Positions 41,631-49,907 of a stretch of DNA of 64,000 bases are shown piece by piece. The position numbers and the translations under genes were made by a program. Below the pieces are notes generated by a model. The model searched no databases. It had not been told where the DNA came from and saw nothing but the letters and a program-made list of their open reading frames with translations. The DNA lies in the NCBI RefSeq assembly GCF_042678045.1, contig NZ_JBHUDI010000008.1, positions 1 to 64,000 of the forward strand, read 5' to 3'. Numbering within the stretch: position 1 is the stretch's first letter; each line of letters begins with the position of its first letter. The stretch comes from Natrinema amylolyticus_A (GTDB lineage: Archaea > Halobacteriota > Halobacteria > Halobacteriales > Natrialbaceae).

Positions 41631-42455
41631 ATGAGCAAGACAGACACGAGTGGCGCGGCCGAAGCGGCTCTCAGCGACGAGGAGGTGGCGGAACTCGCCG
41701 CGACACTCAACGAGAACGCCGACGAACTGCGAGAATTGCTCGAGTTGCTGAGCGCGCTCCACGAGACGGCAGCGGACCTCGCTCCCGAGATGCGGACAGC
41801 TGTCCGGGAGAACCGCGAGCCGCTCCGTGAGTTGCGGATGGCCTTCGAGCGCGAGGAGACCGTCGTTCTCCTCCGGCAACTCGGCGAACACTCCGAGGAC
41901 CTGACCGAACTGCTCGGCCTGCTGGATGCCACCGAAGGGCTGGCCTCGGATCTGGCACCGGAACTCCGTCTCGCCGTCCGCGAGAACCGTGACGTTCTCA
42001 GCCGACTCCGAATGGCCGTCGAGAGCGAAGACATGGTCGTCCTCATCGAGCGACTGGGCGAGAACGCGGACGTACTCGCCGAGACACTCGATTTGCTGGA
42101 TGCGACGGAGGGACTGGTCGAAGACCTCATTCCGGAACTCCAGGACGCCAGCGGCGACATGCGGCCGATGATCCGACAATCCCGCCTCGTCGCGGCCGGA
42201 TTAGTCGACGCGACTGCCGAGTACGACATCGATCCATACGAACTCGGACAGAACCTGGGACACATGATGTGGCTCACACAGCGGATCGGCGATCCCCAGG
42301 TCCTCAAGACGCTCGATGCTGGCCTGGGCGCATTCGCCGAGGAGGAGCCCAAAGAGATGGGGATCCTGGGATTGCTCGGCGCGCTCCGAAATCGGAACGT
42401 CCGGCGTGGCATCGGCCGTATCGTCGATTTCCTCCGACGGGTGGGGGCGCGATGA
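41631..42455 (+). CDS. DUF1641 family protein, three-fold internal repeat
   Basis: A 274-residue highly acidic alpha-helical protein. Three 58-residue repeats begin at residues 26, 84 and 142, each with L-x-E-x-x-x-x-L-x-E-L-L-x-LLDATEGL-like and APE(M/L)R-x-AVREN(R)-x2-LSRLRM segments; the third diverges near its end. The C-terminal part (GQNLGHMMWLTQRIGDPQVLKTL ... GLLGALRNRNVRRG) is the DUF1641 core. DUF1641 proteins are usually found beside SQR or formate/other quinone-linked oxidoreductases; they may help membrane or partner attachment. Coupled to sqr, three bases apart. Confidence 0.85.
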   Translation: MSKTDTSGAAEAALSDEEVAELAATLNENADELRELLELLSALHETAADLAPEMRTAVRENREPLRELRMAFEREETVVLLRQLGEHSEDLTELLGLLDATEGLASDLAPELRLAVRENRDVLSRLRMAVESEDMVVLIERLGENADVLAETLDLLDATEGLVEDLIPELQDASGDMRPMIRQSRLVAAGLVDATAEYDIDPYELGQNLGHMMWLTQRIGDPQVLKTLDAGLGAFAEEEPKEMGILGLLGALRNRNVRRGIGRIVDFLRRVGAR

Positions 42456-42612
42456 CGACCCCCTCTCTCGCGGCGACATGTCGTCTCAGCCGAGAGTGCG
42501 CCTCACCCAGCCCGCAGCGGTTCTGGCAGCTATTGGCGGCTCATCTCGATGCGTACCACGGTAGCGATGGACACTGGCAATCCGTTACGGGAAACAGTAC
42601 TCACATCGACCC

Positions 42613-43791
42613 ATGACAGATACAATCACGGCAGACGAGCTCAAGGAAAAGATCGACCGAGACGAAGACTTCGTTCTCTTCGACAACCGGAGCCCCGAGG
42701 ACTACGAGAACTGGCACATCGCGGCGGCCGAGAACATGGAGTACTCGGCCACGGACGAGGAACTCCGGGGCGATTTCGATGCGGTTCGAGGCGAACTCGA
42801 CGAAGACACCGAGATCATCACCATCTGTGCCGTCGGCCGGGCCTCCAAGGCGTTCGGCGAGTGGCTCGAGGAACGGGACTACGAGAACGTATCCTCGGTC
42901 GAAGGCGGCATGGAGGCCTGGAGCCGAGTGTACGACGTCGTCCCCATTGCGACGCGGGACGACGACATAGAGATCCTCCAGCTCCAGCGCCGCGCGAAAG
43001 GGTGTCTCGGCTACATCGTCGGGTGCCGACGCACCGGCAAGGCGGCGATCATCGACTCGTCGCGGCACACCCAACAGTTCCTCGAGGCAGCCCGGGACCG
43101 CGGCTTCGACGTGACGGCGATCTTCGAGACGCACATCCACGCCGACCACCTGATGACCGGCGGGAAGCGTCTGCGCGACGAACTGGACGTGCCCTACTAC
43201 CTCGGGAGCGAGATCGAGACGCGGGACCCGCAGTTCGAATACGATCCCGTCGCCCCCAACGACACCGTCGACATCGGCGAGGTCACACTGAAGGGCGTCC
43301 ACACGCCCGGACACACCACTGGCTCGACGAGCTGGCTGGTCGAAGACGAAGCGCTCATGACCGGCGATACCCTGTTCGTCGAGTCCGTGGGCCGGACCGA
43401 ACTCCAGTTCGAAGGTGGCGACGCCGAGGAGGCGTCGGCGGTACTCTACGAGACACTACAGAAGCTAATGGCCGAACCGGACACCGTGACAGTCCTTCCA
43501 GGGCATTTCAACGTCACTGACGACGGCGAGTACATCGGTGTCACGCCTGGGCTGCCGATGCAGTCGACTATCGGCCACATCCGAACGCACAACGAGATGA
43601 TCCAGATGGACAAAGCGGAGTACGTCAAAGCCGCGTTCGAGACCATCCCGGAGAAGCCCCCGAACTACGAGGACGTCATCGCGACGAACGAGGGCAAACG
43701 CGACCTGGAAAGCGAGGAAGAGGCCGACGAACTCGAACTGGGACCGAACCGGTGTGCCGCCACCGAGGAGAGCGTCGTCGGCGACGACTGA
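42613..43791 (+). CDS. rhodanese-persulfide dioxygenase-like fusion (MBL fold)
   Basis: A 392-residue protein. Residues 1-110 are a rhodanese domain with Cys72 (ICAVGRASKAFG). Residues about 120-330 are a metallo-beta-lactamase fold of the ETHE1/persulfide dioxygenase type: KGCLGYIVGCRRTGKA, metal motif THIHADH (174-179), GVHTPGHTTGSTSW, and LPGHFN. A last stretch (331-392) is acidic. The predicted reaction is oxidation of persulfide sulfur to sulfite, with the rhodanese transferring sulfane sulfur. Domain order is rhodanese first, opposite to the bacterial PDO-rhodanese fusions. 157 bases after DUF1641, same direction. Confidence 0.85.
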   Translation: MTDTITADELKEKIDRDEDFVLFDNRSPEDYENWHIAAAENMEYSATDEELRGDFDAVRGELDEDTEIITICAVGRASKAFGEWLEERDYENVSSVEGGMEAWSRVYDVVPIATRDDDIEILQLQRRAKGCLGYIVGCRRTGKAAIIDSSRHTQQFLEAARDRGFDVTAIFETHIHADHLMTGGKRLRDELDVPYYLGSEIETRDPQFEYDPVAPNDTVDIGEVTLKGVHTPGHTTGSTSWLVEDEALMTGDTLFVESVGRTELQFEGGDAEEASAVLYETLQKLMAEPDTVTVLPGHFNVTDDGEYIGVTPGLPMQSTIGHIRTHNEMIQMDKAEYVKAAFETIPEKPPNYEDVIATNEGKRDLESEEEADELELGPNRCAATEESVVGDD

Positions 43792-44287
43792 TACGGTCCG
43801 CGGCTGCGGTTCTGGTTTCCCGGTACAGCCGTGAGCAATCCTGCGAGTGCCCCGAACCTGACTGACTGGTGGCTGTATGACGAACTACGTGTTCCCGGAT
43901 CGATCGAGATGAGTGATGCCATCCAGCCGTCGATCTCTCCGTCGAAGCGAGTCATTCGAGTCGCGTCACGAACGACAAACTCGAGTGTCGAAACTGGGTT
44001 CGCTGGGACATCGGTCGCGAACGAGCGGTCACGGCGCGTCGGTTCCAGTCAACTGTGTCTGAGCGACGATATGGCCGTTTTACCTCTCGAAAGACATCGG
44101 AACGTGAATAGTATTCGAAAGCTGGGGTTCAGCAAGATAGAACTGAATACTGAGCGTCATCAACAGCCGCGGTGTTGCTTCTCGCTCCACAAAATCCGAG
44201 TCGCGTTTATTGACACACCAGCCTTGCGGACGCGAAGGTGACTGTTGAACAAAACCACTATCGGCGTCCCTGCGAAAGATCTAGTGA
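43792..44287. other. 496-bp gap, probable insertion-sequence debris
   Basis: Open frames here (for example plus 43831-44241) are not protein-like. Segments such as GAACTGAATACTGAGCG (44149-44165) and CTGTTGAACAAAACCAC (44242-44258) resemble motifs at 48837 and 49709 and look like ends of degenerate insertion sequences. I see no intact transposase. The promoter of the CDF gene must lie in the last 50-60 bases. Confidence 0.35.
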
Positions 44288-45175
44288 ATGGACCGACGAG
44301 CCGCTGTCCGACGCGTCGGTATCGTCGTGCTTGCTGTAAATCTCCTGCTGGCCGTCGCGAAGGGCGCAGTGTGGTGGACGACCGGAAGCTACGCCGTCGG
44401 CTCGGAGGCGGTCAACAGTATCGCCGACACGGTCTACAGCGTCGTCATGCTCGCCGGGCTGTACGCTACCACTCAACCGCCGGACTTCGAACACCCCCAC
44501 GGCCACGAGCGCATCGAGCCGTTCGTCTCGCTGTTCGTCGCCGCCGGCGTGTTCACCGCGGGCGGGACCGTCCTCTACCAATCGGTCACGACGATCATTG
44601 CGGGTGACTACGCTGTGTTCGCTGGTCCGTGGGCAGTCGGCGTGCTCGTCACGAGCGCGGTGGTAAAATACGGGCTCTATCGGTACTGTCTCGAGGTCGC
44701 GAACGCGCACAACTCGCCGGCGACGACCGCGACAGCGCTCGACAACCGCAACGATATCCTCACCGCGACTGCGGCATTGGTGGGCGTACTGGGTGCCGAT
44801 GCAGGGTACGAACTCCTCGACCCCCTTGCCGGCGCCGTGGTCGCGCTGGGGATCCTCTATACGGGCTACGATATCGTCAGTGAGAACGTCGATTACCTCG
44901 TCGGTGCGGCACCACCACCCGAACTCCGCGAGGAGATACGCGAGCGGGCACTCGCCCATCCAGAGGTCTACGGTGCCCACGACGTCGTCGCCCACTACGT
45001 CGGCCCGGAAGTCGACGTCAGCTTGCACATCGAGGTAGCGAGCGACCTGACGCTCCAGCAAGCCCACGACATCGAGTCGACGATCGCGGCGGACATCCGT
45101 GAACTTCCCGAGGTCGACGACGTGTTCGTCCACGTCGACCCGCGTGAACTCGGCGAGTGGAAGGAGAACGAGTAG
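44288..45175 (+). CDS. cation diffusion facilitator transporter
   Basis: A 295-residue CDF antiporter with six membrane helices (residues 10-200) and a C-terminal ferredoxin-like cytoplasmic domain (DVSLHIEVASDLTLQQAHDIESTI). The transport-site positions are Asn43-Asp47 (EAVNSIAD in TM2) and Asp152-Asp156 (LDNRND in TM5), unlike the H-D/H-D or D-D/H-D of zinc exporters. A histidine-rich loop (FEHPHGHERIEP) follows TM2. Absence of His in the site suggests a harder metal such as Mn or Fe (inference). Stand-alone, convergent with 45188. Confidence 0.9.
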   Translation: MDRRAAVRRVGIVVLAVNLLLAVAKGAVWWTTGSYAVGSEAVNSIADTVYSVVMLAGLYATTQPPDFEHPHGHERIEPFVSLFVAAGVFTAGGTVLYQSVTTIIAGDYAVFAGPWAVGVLVTSAVVKYGLYRYCLEVANAHNSPATTATALDNRNDILTATAALVGVLGADAGYELLDPLAGAVVALGILYTGYDIVSENVDYLVGAAPPPELREEIRERALAHPEVYGAHDVVAHYVGPEVDVSLHIEVASDLTLQQAHDIESTIAADIRELPEVDDVFVHVDPRELGEWKENE

Positions 45176-45187
45176 TCGGCGGGATAC

Positions 45188-45697
45188 TCAACTCGAGGTT
45201 TCCTGCGGTCCGGCGGTACTGTACCGGCGGACGGTCCATACAACAACTGCGAGGACACCTGCAACGGCTGCAGGCCAGCGATCGGTGCTGAGATACAGGT
45301 CCAGAGATGGTGGCCGATACGTACTCATCGGGAAGAACACGGCGTACGCTTCGCCGGTAATCGTGAACAGCGCGACATCGAAGGCGTGGTGGGACACTGC
45401 GCCGATGGTAGTCAGCGCAATCGCTTGTCGTCTGTATTCAGGAGCAACCAAAAGCGATCCCAGGACGACGACGAGCAGGCTCCCTCCGAGCGTATGCAAC
45501 GGTGTCCACGAGACGGGACTGCCGGTCACCGTCTGGAGTATGCTATTCGGGCTCACGAGTGCGATTTTTCTCAAATCAGGCGACAGCGCACCAGCCATCA
45601 CGAGCGTGACCTGTGGCGCGCGGATCCGCTCGTATCGAACCGAGAGTAGCGTCCCGATACTGTAGCCGACCAGCACGTGCGTGAGGAGATCGGGCAT
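45188..45697 (-). CDS. membrane-bound metal-dependent hydrolase family protein (YdjM/DUF457 type)
   Basis: A 169-residue protein with N-terminal MPDLLTHVLVGYSIG and a buried ALSPDLRKIALV acidic motif followed by HTLGGSLLVVVLGSLLVAPEYRRQ and SHHAFDVALF. The DLLTH-x-H/PD-type histidines and aspartates form the family's presumed metal site. About four membrane helices. Biochemical role is not established for this family. A GTG one codon upstream (45700) is an alternative start. Confidence 0.75.
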   Translation of the reverse strand: MPDLLTHVLVGYSIGTLLSVRYERIRAPQVTLVMAGALSPDLRKIALVSPNSILQTVTGSPVSWTPLHTLGGSLLVVVLGSLLVAPEYRRQAIALTTIGAVSHHAFDVALFTITGEAYAVFFPMSTYRPPSLDLYLSTDRWPAAVAGVLAVVVWTVRRYSTAGPQETSS

Positions 45698-45714
45698 CAC
45701 CGATCACGTTCCCC

Positions 45715-46329
45715 TCAGTGTCGATCAGTCGTCGAGCGGTCTCGGCGTGGCTCACGCGAGCCGTCGTCCGATGAGCCATCTCCTCGCGACGGATTGGCGT
45801 CGGAACCGCGTTCGCCACCGGTCGACGCCGTAGTTCGAGGAACGAGTGCAACTCGACTCCGATCAACGCGCCAGCCACGGACAAGCCGTGCGAGAACCCA
45901 GCACCCGGCGACGAATGAGATGACGACCATATAAAGCGATTCCCACAGGGCAGTGGAGATAGCTCGATCTGCCTCGAGCGTCGACGCATCCTCGAGGGTG
46001 CCGAAGACTGTCACATGATCACCCGTCTCGAGAGGGCCGGTCGAACGCTCGAGGCTGCCGGTGGTATGTACCACGGTGAACCTGCCATCCCCGTTCGGCT
46101 GCGTCGCGATTACGAGCGGGTCGGTCGCGACGACAGACCCGCCGAGAACGACACGGTCACCGATGTAAGCGCTCCGATCCGATGTCACGTCGGCTTCGTT
46201 CGGATACTCGCTTTCCAGCGGATCGACGGCGGCCGTGCCTGTCCAGAACAAGAGACCGAAGAGAGCGATGAGAAGGGAGATCCCGGCCAGAAGACGGTCA
46301 GGCTGGCCGAACGGTTCACGTGTGGACAT
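45715..46329 (-). CDS. membrane protein with OB-like extracytoplasmic domain
   Basis: A 204-residue protein: TM at about 14-32 (LLAGISLLIALFGLLFWTG), an extracytoplasmic beta-rich region (YIGDRVVLGGSVVATDPLVI ... GDHVTVFGTLEDASTL) recalling OB-fold tOB/NfeD-like modules, a second TM (WESLYMVVISFVAGCWVLARLV), then a cytoplasmic Arg/Ser/Asp-rich tail. No family recognised. It runs in the same direction as the YdjM-like gene, 14 bases before it. Confidence 0.6.
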   Translation of the reverse strand: MSTREPFGQPDRLLAGISLLIALFGLLFWTGTAAVDPLESEYPNEADVTSDRSAYIGDRVVLGGSVVATDPLVIATQPNGDGRFTVVHTTGSLERSTGPLETGDHVTVFGTLEDASTLEADRAISTALWESLYMVVISFVAGCWVLARLVRGWRVDRSRVALVPRTTASTGGERGSDANPSRGDGSSDDGSREPRRDRSTTDRH

Positions 46330-46586
46330 TCACTCGCATGACTATGGCCCGAAACATAGCCGTTGTGCAGGAAAAGAGATCTGACGTGTCTCAGACGGGT
46401 GAATGGTGTTGCAGTGGAATGCAAATACAATCCTTATGCGACGCAAACGGCTCAACATTCGCTAGTGCCAGCACCAACTTCTCCCGAATGGAACGGGCAC
46501 CGCTCCCGGACGACTGTCGAAACCGTTCCACTCGGAATCAACTCGAGCAACTGTGCTACCAGTCAGGATGTGGCTCCTGGTGACAG

Positions 46587-47084
46587 ATGATCATGTCCGC
46601 CGTAGCCCTTTCACTAGCGACTGAACTGTTCCCACGAGGGATCAGTCAGTATCTCGTTGGTGGACTCTTTGTCGGCCTCGGAATCGCAGTGATCTATCTC
46701 GGGACGGGAATCATCGCGGGGAACAGCACGTTTTTGGAAACGACGCTATCGTACGTTTCTGATCTCCCACGATTCCAGCGTGAAAAGTATGTCAGTTCGC
46801 GCGACTGGCGGGTTGTCTTTGCAGTCAGCATCGTCATCGGTGCAGCCCTCTATGGACTCGTTCTCACCAGAGAGGTCTTCATCACTGAGGTCCAGTGGTG
46901 GCGGTTACTGGGCGGCGGTATCCTCGTCGGGATCGGAACGCGCATCGGCAAAGGCTGTACGTCGGGTCACGGTGTCTCCGGAATCGCATCGCTGTCTCGA
47001 ACGTCACTCGTGAACACCGTCCTGTTCGTCGGCATCGCCATCTTCACTGCACTCGTGGTTGCCGCACTGGGGGTGTCTCCCTAA
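46587..47084 (+). CDS. YeeE/YedE-family sulfur transporter, N-terminal half
   Basis: A 165-residue protein with four membrane segments. Conserved GKGCTSGHGVSGIASLSRTS is the YeeE/YedE (DUF395) motif carrying the sulfur-relaying Cys. Family members import thiosulfate or transport sulfane sulfur. An insert of about 30 polar residues (DLPRFQREKYVSSRDWR) separates the first two helices from the core. Stop overlaps the next start by one base, so the pair forms a two-chain transporter equivalent to a single YeeE polypeptide. Confidence 0.88.
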   Translation: MIMSAVALSLATELFPRGISQYLVGGLFVGLGIAVIYLGTGIIAGNSTFLETTLSYVSDLPRFQREKYVSSRDWRVVFAVSIVIGAALYGLVLTREVFITEVQWWRLLGGGILVGIGTRIGKGCTSGHGVSGIASLSRTSLVNTVLFVGIAIFTALVVAALGVSP

Positions 47085-47551
47085 TGAGCGACAGTACTCG
47101 CCATCCTCTCTTCACGGGACTGATCATCGTCGGCGGACTCCTCCACGGATTCGGATTGGCATACAGTGGGATGGCCCGTCCTGAGATCGTGTTGGATTTC
47201 CTCCAGCTCGAGGATCTCGGATTGCTCTTCGTGATGGGTGGTGCCGCGCTCGTCATGGGTTTTGCAATCCAGGTTGCAACGCACGTGCTTCAGACGGCCC
47301 CACTGACTGGGAGGGGCTACGCTCGCCGCGAGAAACGCTTCGACAAGAAGGTCATCATCGGCGGTATCATCTTCGGTGTTGGCTGGGGACTCTCAGGGAT
47401 CTGCCCCGGGGCCGGCTACGCGAGTCTGGGGATTGGGAACTACAAAATCCTCTGGGCCATCGCGGGGATGTTTATCGGCGCGTACGCCCAGGGACTCTGG
47501 CGGGCCCACCGAAGCGACACAGTCCGTGAGACACCAGCTACTGGTGATTGA
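47084..47551 (+). CDS. YeeE/YedE-family sulfur transporter, C-terminal half
   Basis: A 155-residue protein with four predicted helices. Motif GWGLSGICPGAGYASLG supplies the second conserved Cys of the DUF395 fold; FGLAYSGMARPEIVLDFLQL is the other conserved segment. Together with the 46587 gene it makes the two-subunit form seen in archaea and many bacteria, where a thiosulfate or persulfide is passed across Cys residues. Start at 47084 is the ATG sharing an A with the previous stop. Confidence 0.88.
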   Translation: MSDSTRHPLFTGLIIVGGLLHGFGLAYSGMARPEIVLDFLQLEDLGLLFVMGGAALVMGFAIQVATHVLQTAPLTGRGYARREKRFDKKVIIGGIIFGVGWGLSGICPGAGYASLGIGNYKILWAIAGMFIGAYAQGLWRAHRSDTVRETPATGD

Positions 47552-47746
47552 CGACACAGGACCGCGTTTGCCCTGTCGCAGCGTACCGGACACGGCTTTG
47601 TTAGAACCCTTAGCAGTTGATAGTGAATGCATGCTCAATACAGAGATGCATCTTTCACTGAGGCCCCGTTTGTTTCACTCCTTCTTTATTAAACTAAATT
47701 CGAAGAGGGGCGTACGTAGTGATTATTGACTCTCCCAAATAGTACA

Positions 47747-48700
47747 TTACTGATGGTCTCTGGAATCTCTGTTACCGAGTTCCGCGACGATCACCCGGCG
47801 TTTCAGAATACCGAATCCTGCAGCGATGAGTACGAAACCTGCGATTGCCGGCTGCGGGAGGGTCTCGCCGAACAGTATGTACCCCGCCACGATTGTAACG
47901 ACCGGGAAGAGATAGTGGACCAAGTTGATTTCCACGGCAGATCGCCGGTTGAGCAGTGTGAAGTAGACGGTATATGCGAGCGCGGTCGAGACCACCGTCA
48001 GGTACCCGACCGCGAGCACTACTGTGGCGTTTATTGTTACGTCCGACAGCGACTCGCCGATAGCGGGGCTGAGCACGTGCATAAGTCCGGCACCGAGAAG
48101 CATCGACCACGCGGTCACCGCAGGGGTGGAGATTCTGTTCTCCGCCCGTCGGATCAGGACACTCCCGAGCGCGGTCCCGATTGCCGAAACGAATATCAAT
48201 AGCTTCCCGAGGATGCCCTGGCTGAACAGCGGGGTGGCCCCGGGAATCAGGACAAGGAGCACGCCCGCGAACCCGATGCTGAGTCCCGCGAGACTCTCCC
48301 CCGTCACCCGGTCTTCGGGGACGAGAATCCACGACCACACAGCAGTGAAAAGCGGCATGAGGCTGGCCATCAATCCGGAAAGAGCGCTCGTAGTGAGCTC
48401 CTGACCGATGTACCAGATACCTTGACCGACCGGGACAAACAGGATTCCCCCTCCCACGATAGCGAGGATGTCACCACGGGTGGACGGTTGCCAACTCTCG
48501 GTCGCCATAAGCGCATATCCCAGCATAAACAATCCGACGAGGTCAAACCGGACGGCCGCGATCAGCAGCGGGGGCATATAGGACAGGGCTGCCTCCACGG
48601 CAGGAAACGCCGTTCCCCACATTAACGCCAGGCCGATAAATAACACGAAATCGCGGTACTGGGTCGAATCCACAATCGATCCGTGACTTCGTGTCGCCAT
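47747..48700 (-). CDS. EamA/DMT-family transporter
   Basis: A 317-residue protein with ten predicted helices in two EamA repeats (LALMWGTAFPAVEAAL at residues 24-39; second half from about 160, VSAIGTALGSVLIRR). Typical pattern AALSYMPPLLIAAVRFDLVG and the C-terminal LFGETLPQPAIAGFVLIAAGFGILKR. DMT members export metabolites such as amino acids or purines; substrate unknown. Convergent with YeeE/YedE. Confidence 0.88.
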   Translation of the reverse strand: MATRSHGSIVDSTQYRDFVLFIGLALMWGTAFPAVEAALSYMPPLLIAAVRFDLVGLFMLGYALMATESWQPSTRGDILAIVGGGILFVPVGQGIWYIGQELTTSALSGLMASLMPLFTAVWSWILVPEDRVTGESLAGLSIGFAGVLLVLIPGATPLFSQGILGKLLIFVSAIGTALGSVLIRRAENRISTPAVTAWSMLLGAGLMHVLSPAIGESLSDVTINATVVLAVGYLTVVSTALAYTVYFTLLNRRSAVEINLVHYLFPVVTIVAGYILFGETLPQPAIAGFVLIAAGFGILKRRVIVAELGNRDSRDHQ

Positions 48701-49092
48701 TTAAAGAAAAGCCGTGCGCAGTATGACTGGTGTTTAAATACTCGCTGCTACAGTTGTTGTTCCGTGTCTAAAAAGTCGAGACGCGCCCTGTCTTCAGCAA
48801 GACCTGATCGAAATACCGAGGCACTGTTAAGTCCGACGTGCTGAATACAGAGGGTGAGTTCAGCGCGATAGATTCGTTTGGTTCACGTAGAACAGAGTGA
48901 TGCAGATGCTCTTTAACTTGCGAACATACTGTTAATCAATCTGCCAGTACCGGCAGATATTCCCACCGCCGTGTAAGGTAGCAGTTTTCATCTGACAAGT
49001 TAGTTGATAGGTAGTCTTTGGTTGATGGGATGTGTTATTGACAGCAATCGAAGGGGACAGGTGTTTCCTTGGTGGGGTCCCCACACGATGTA
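48701..49092. other. 392-bp gap with an inverted short repeat
   Basis: No gene. CGTGCTGAATACAGAG (48837-48852) occurs again as its reverse complement at 49709-49724, on the other side of the DoxX-like gene. A fragment CACTGTTAAGTCCGACGTG precedes it. This is likely insertion-sequence debris. The DoxX promoter region is AT-rich around 48990-49020. Confidence 0.35.
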
Positions 49093-49569
49093 ATGACGGA
49101 CCGAATCGAAACTGAACGGTTGCAGGCGTACAAGCGGCGGTTCGACGAACTAGACATGCGGATCGCCTCGGCGATGAAACAGTGGAGTATTCCGATACTT
49201 CGCGTCTCCCTTGCGGTCGTGTTCATATGGTTTGGTGCGTTGAAAGTGTTCGAGATCAGTCCGGCGGCAGACCTTGTTGCGGCGACTGTATACGTTATCT
49301 CTCCAGAGGTGTTTGTTCCTGTGCTTGGCGTTTGGGAAGTGCTCATCGGCATCTGTCTGTTGTATCGACCGCTGATCCGCGTCGGCATTTTCTTGTTGTT
49401 CCTTCAGCTTCCAGGCACCTTTCTCCCGCTCGTTCTCCTCCCAGAGGTTGTCTACACGACCGTTCCGTACGCCCTAACTGTCGAGGGACAGTACATCATC
49501 AAGAACCTCGTCATCATCGGCGCTGCACTCGCAATCGGCAGTACCGTTCGGAGCGAAGCGGAACAATAG
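49093..49569 (+). CDS. DoxX-like membrane protein
   Basis: A 158-residue protein. After a polar N terminus with a coil-like segment (RIETERLQAYKRRFDELDMRIASAMKQ) come four membrane helices (ILRVSLAVVFIWFGALKVF; LVAATVYVISPEVFVPVLG; VGIFLLFLQLPGTFLPLVLL; IKNLVIIGAALAIGS). FIWFGALKVFEISPA matches the DoxX/DoxD-type motif. The GxxK and ISP pattern resembles thiosulfate:quinone reductase-like and quinol-linked members. Start 49093 is the first ATG with domain-like residues. Confidence 0.7.
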   Translation: MTDRIETERLQAYKRRFDELDMRIASAMKQWSIPILRVSLAVVFIWFGALKVFEISPAADLVAATVYVISPEVFVPVLGVWEVLIGICLLYRPLIRVGIFLLFLQLPGTFLPLVLLPEVVYTTVPYALTVEGQYIIKNLVIIGAALAIGSTVRSEAEQ

Positions 49570-49907
49570 CACGTTCCTACCCTGCTTCTGCATCTTGTCC
49601 GAGCCTTCTCCTGGTATGGTAGCTTGCCACAGTCCAAGGCGTTCCATCCCCTGTACTGAGCGATCGCCATCTTCGCAAAGCGAGCCGAATCTCGTGCGAC
49701 GTTTGCGCTCTGTATTCAGCACGACTATTGAAACCTATCATCGGTTGAGGGTTTCAACAGGACCCCGGACACTGCTTTTCGGCGCCGCTTGCCACCGACC
49801 CTCTCGAATCGTATTTGATCCACTGTAGTCCGTCTGTCGTACGGGTGAAATTTCTTGCGAACTGCCGGGACCAACACTATACGTGCCGGTATCGAACGGT
49901 TGCTGGT
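49570..49907. other. 338-bp gap, probable transposase remnants
   Basis: No intact gene. The minus strand contains CGTGCTGAATACAGAG (49709-49724) followed by frames (VQGMERLGLWQ) that could be a fragment of an IS transposase terminus, but no family can be assigned. The promoter for the phosphoesterase gene should lie near 49870-49890 (AACACTATACG). Confidence 0.3.

Noticed and set aside
40425..42179. A 584-residue minus-strand frame across SQR and DUF1641
   Set aside because: It is a long shadow frame caused by high GC; the plus-strand proteins carry clear family motifs and the minus protein is a low-complexity Val/Arg mixture.
44245..44607. A plus-strand frame overlapping the CDF gene
   Set aside because: Out of frame with the CDF protein, Arg-rich, and would need to overlap a gene with clear membrane and metal motifs.
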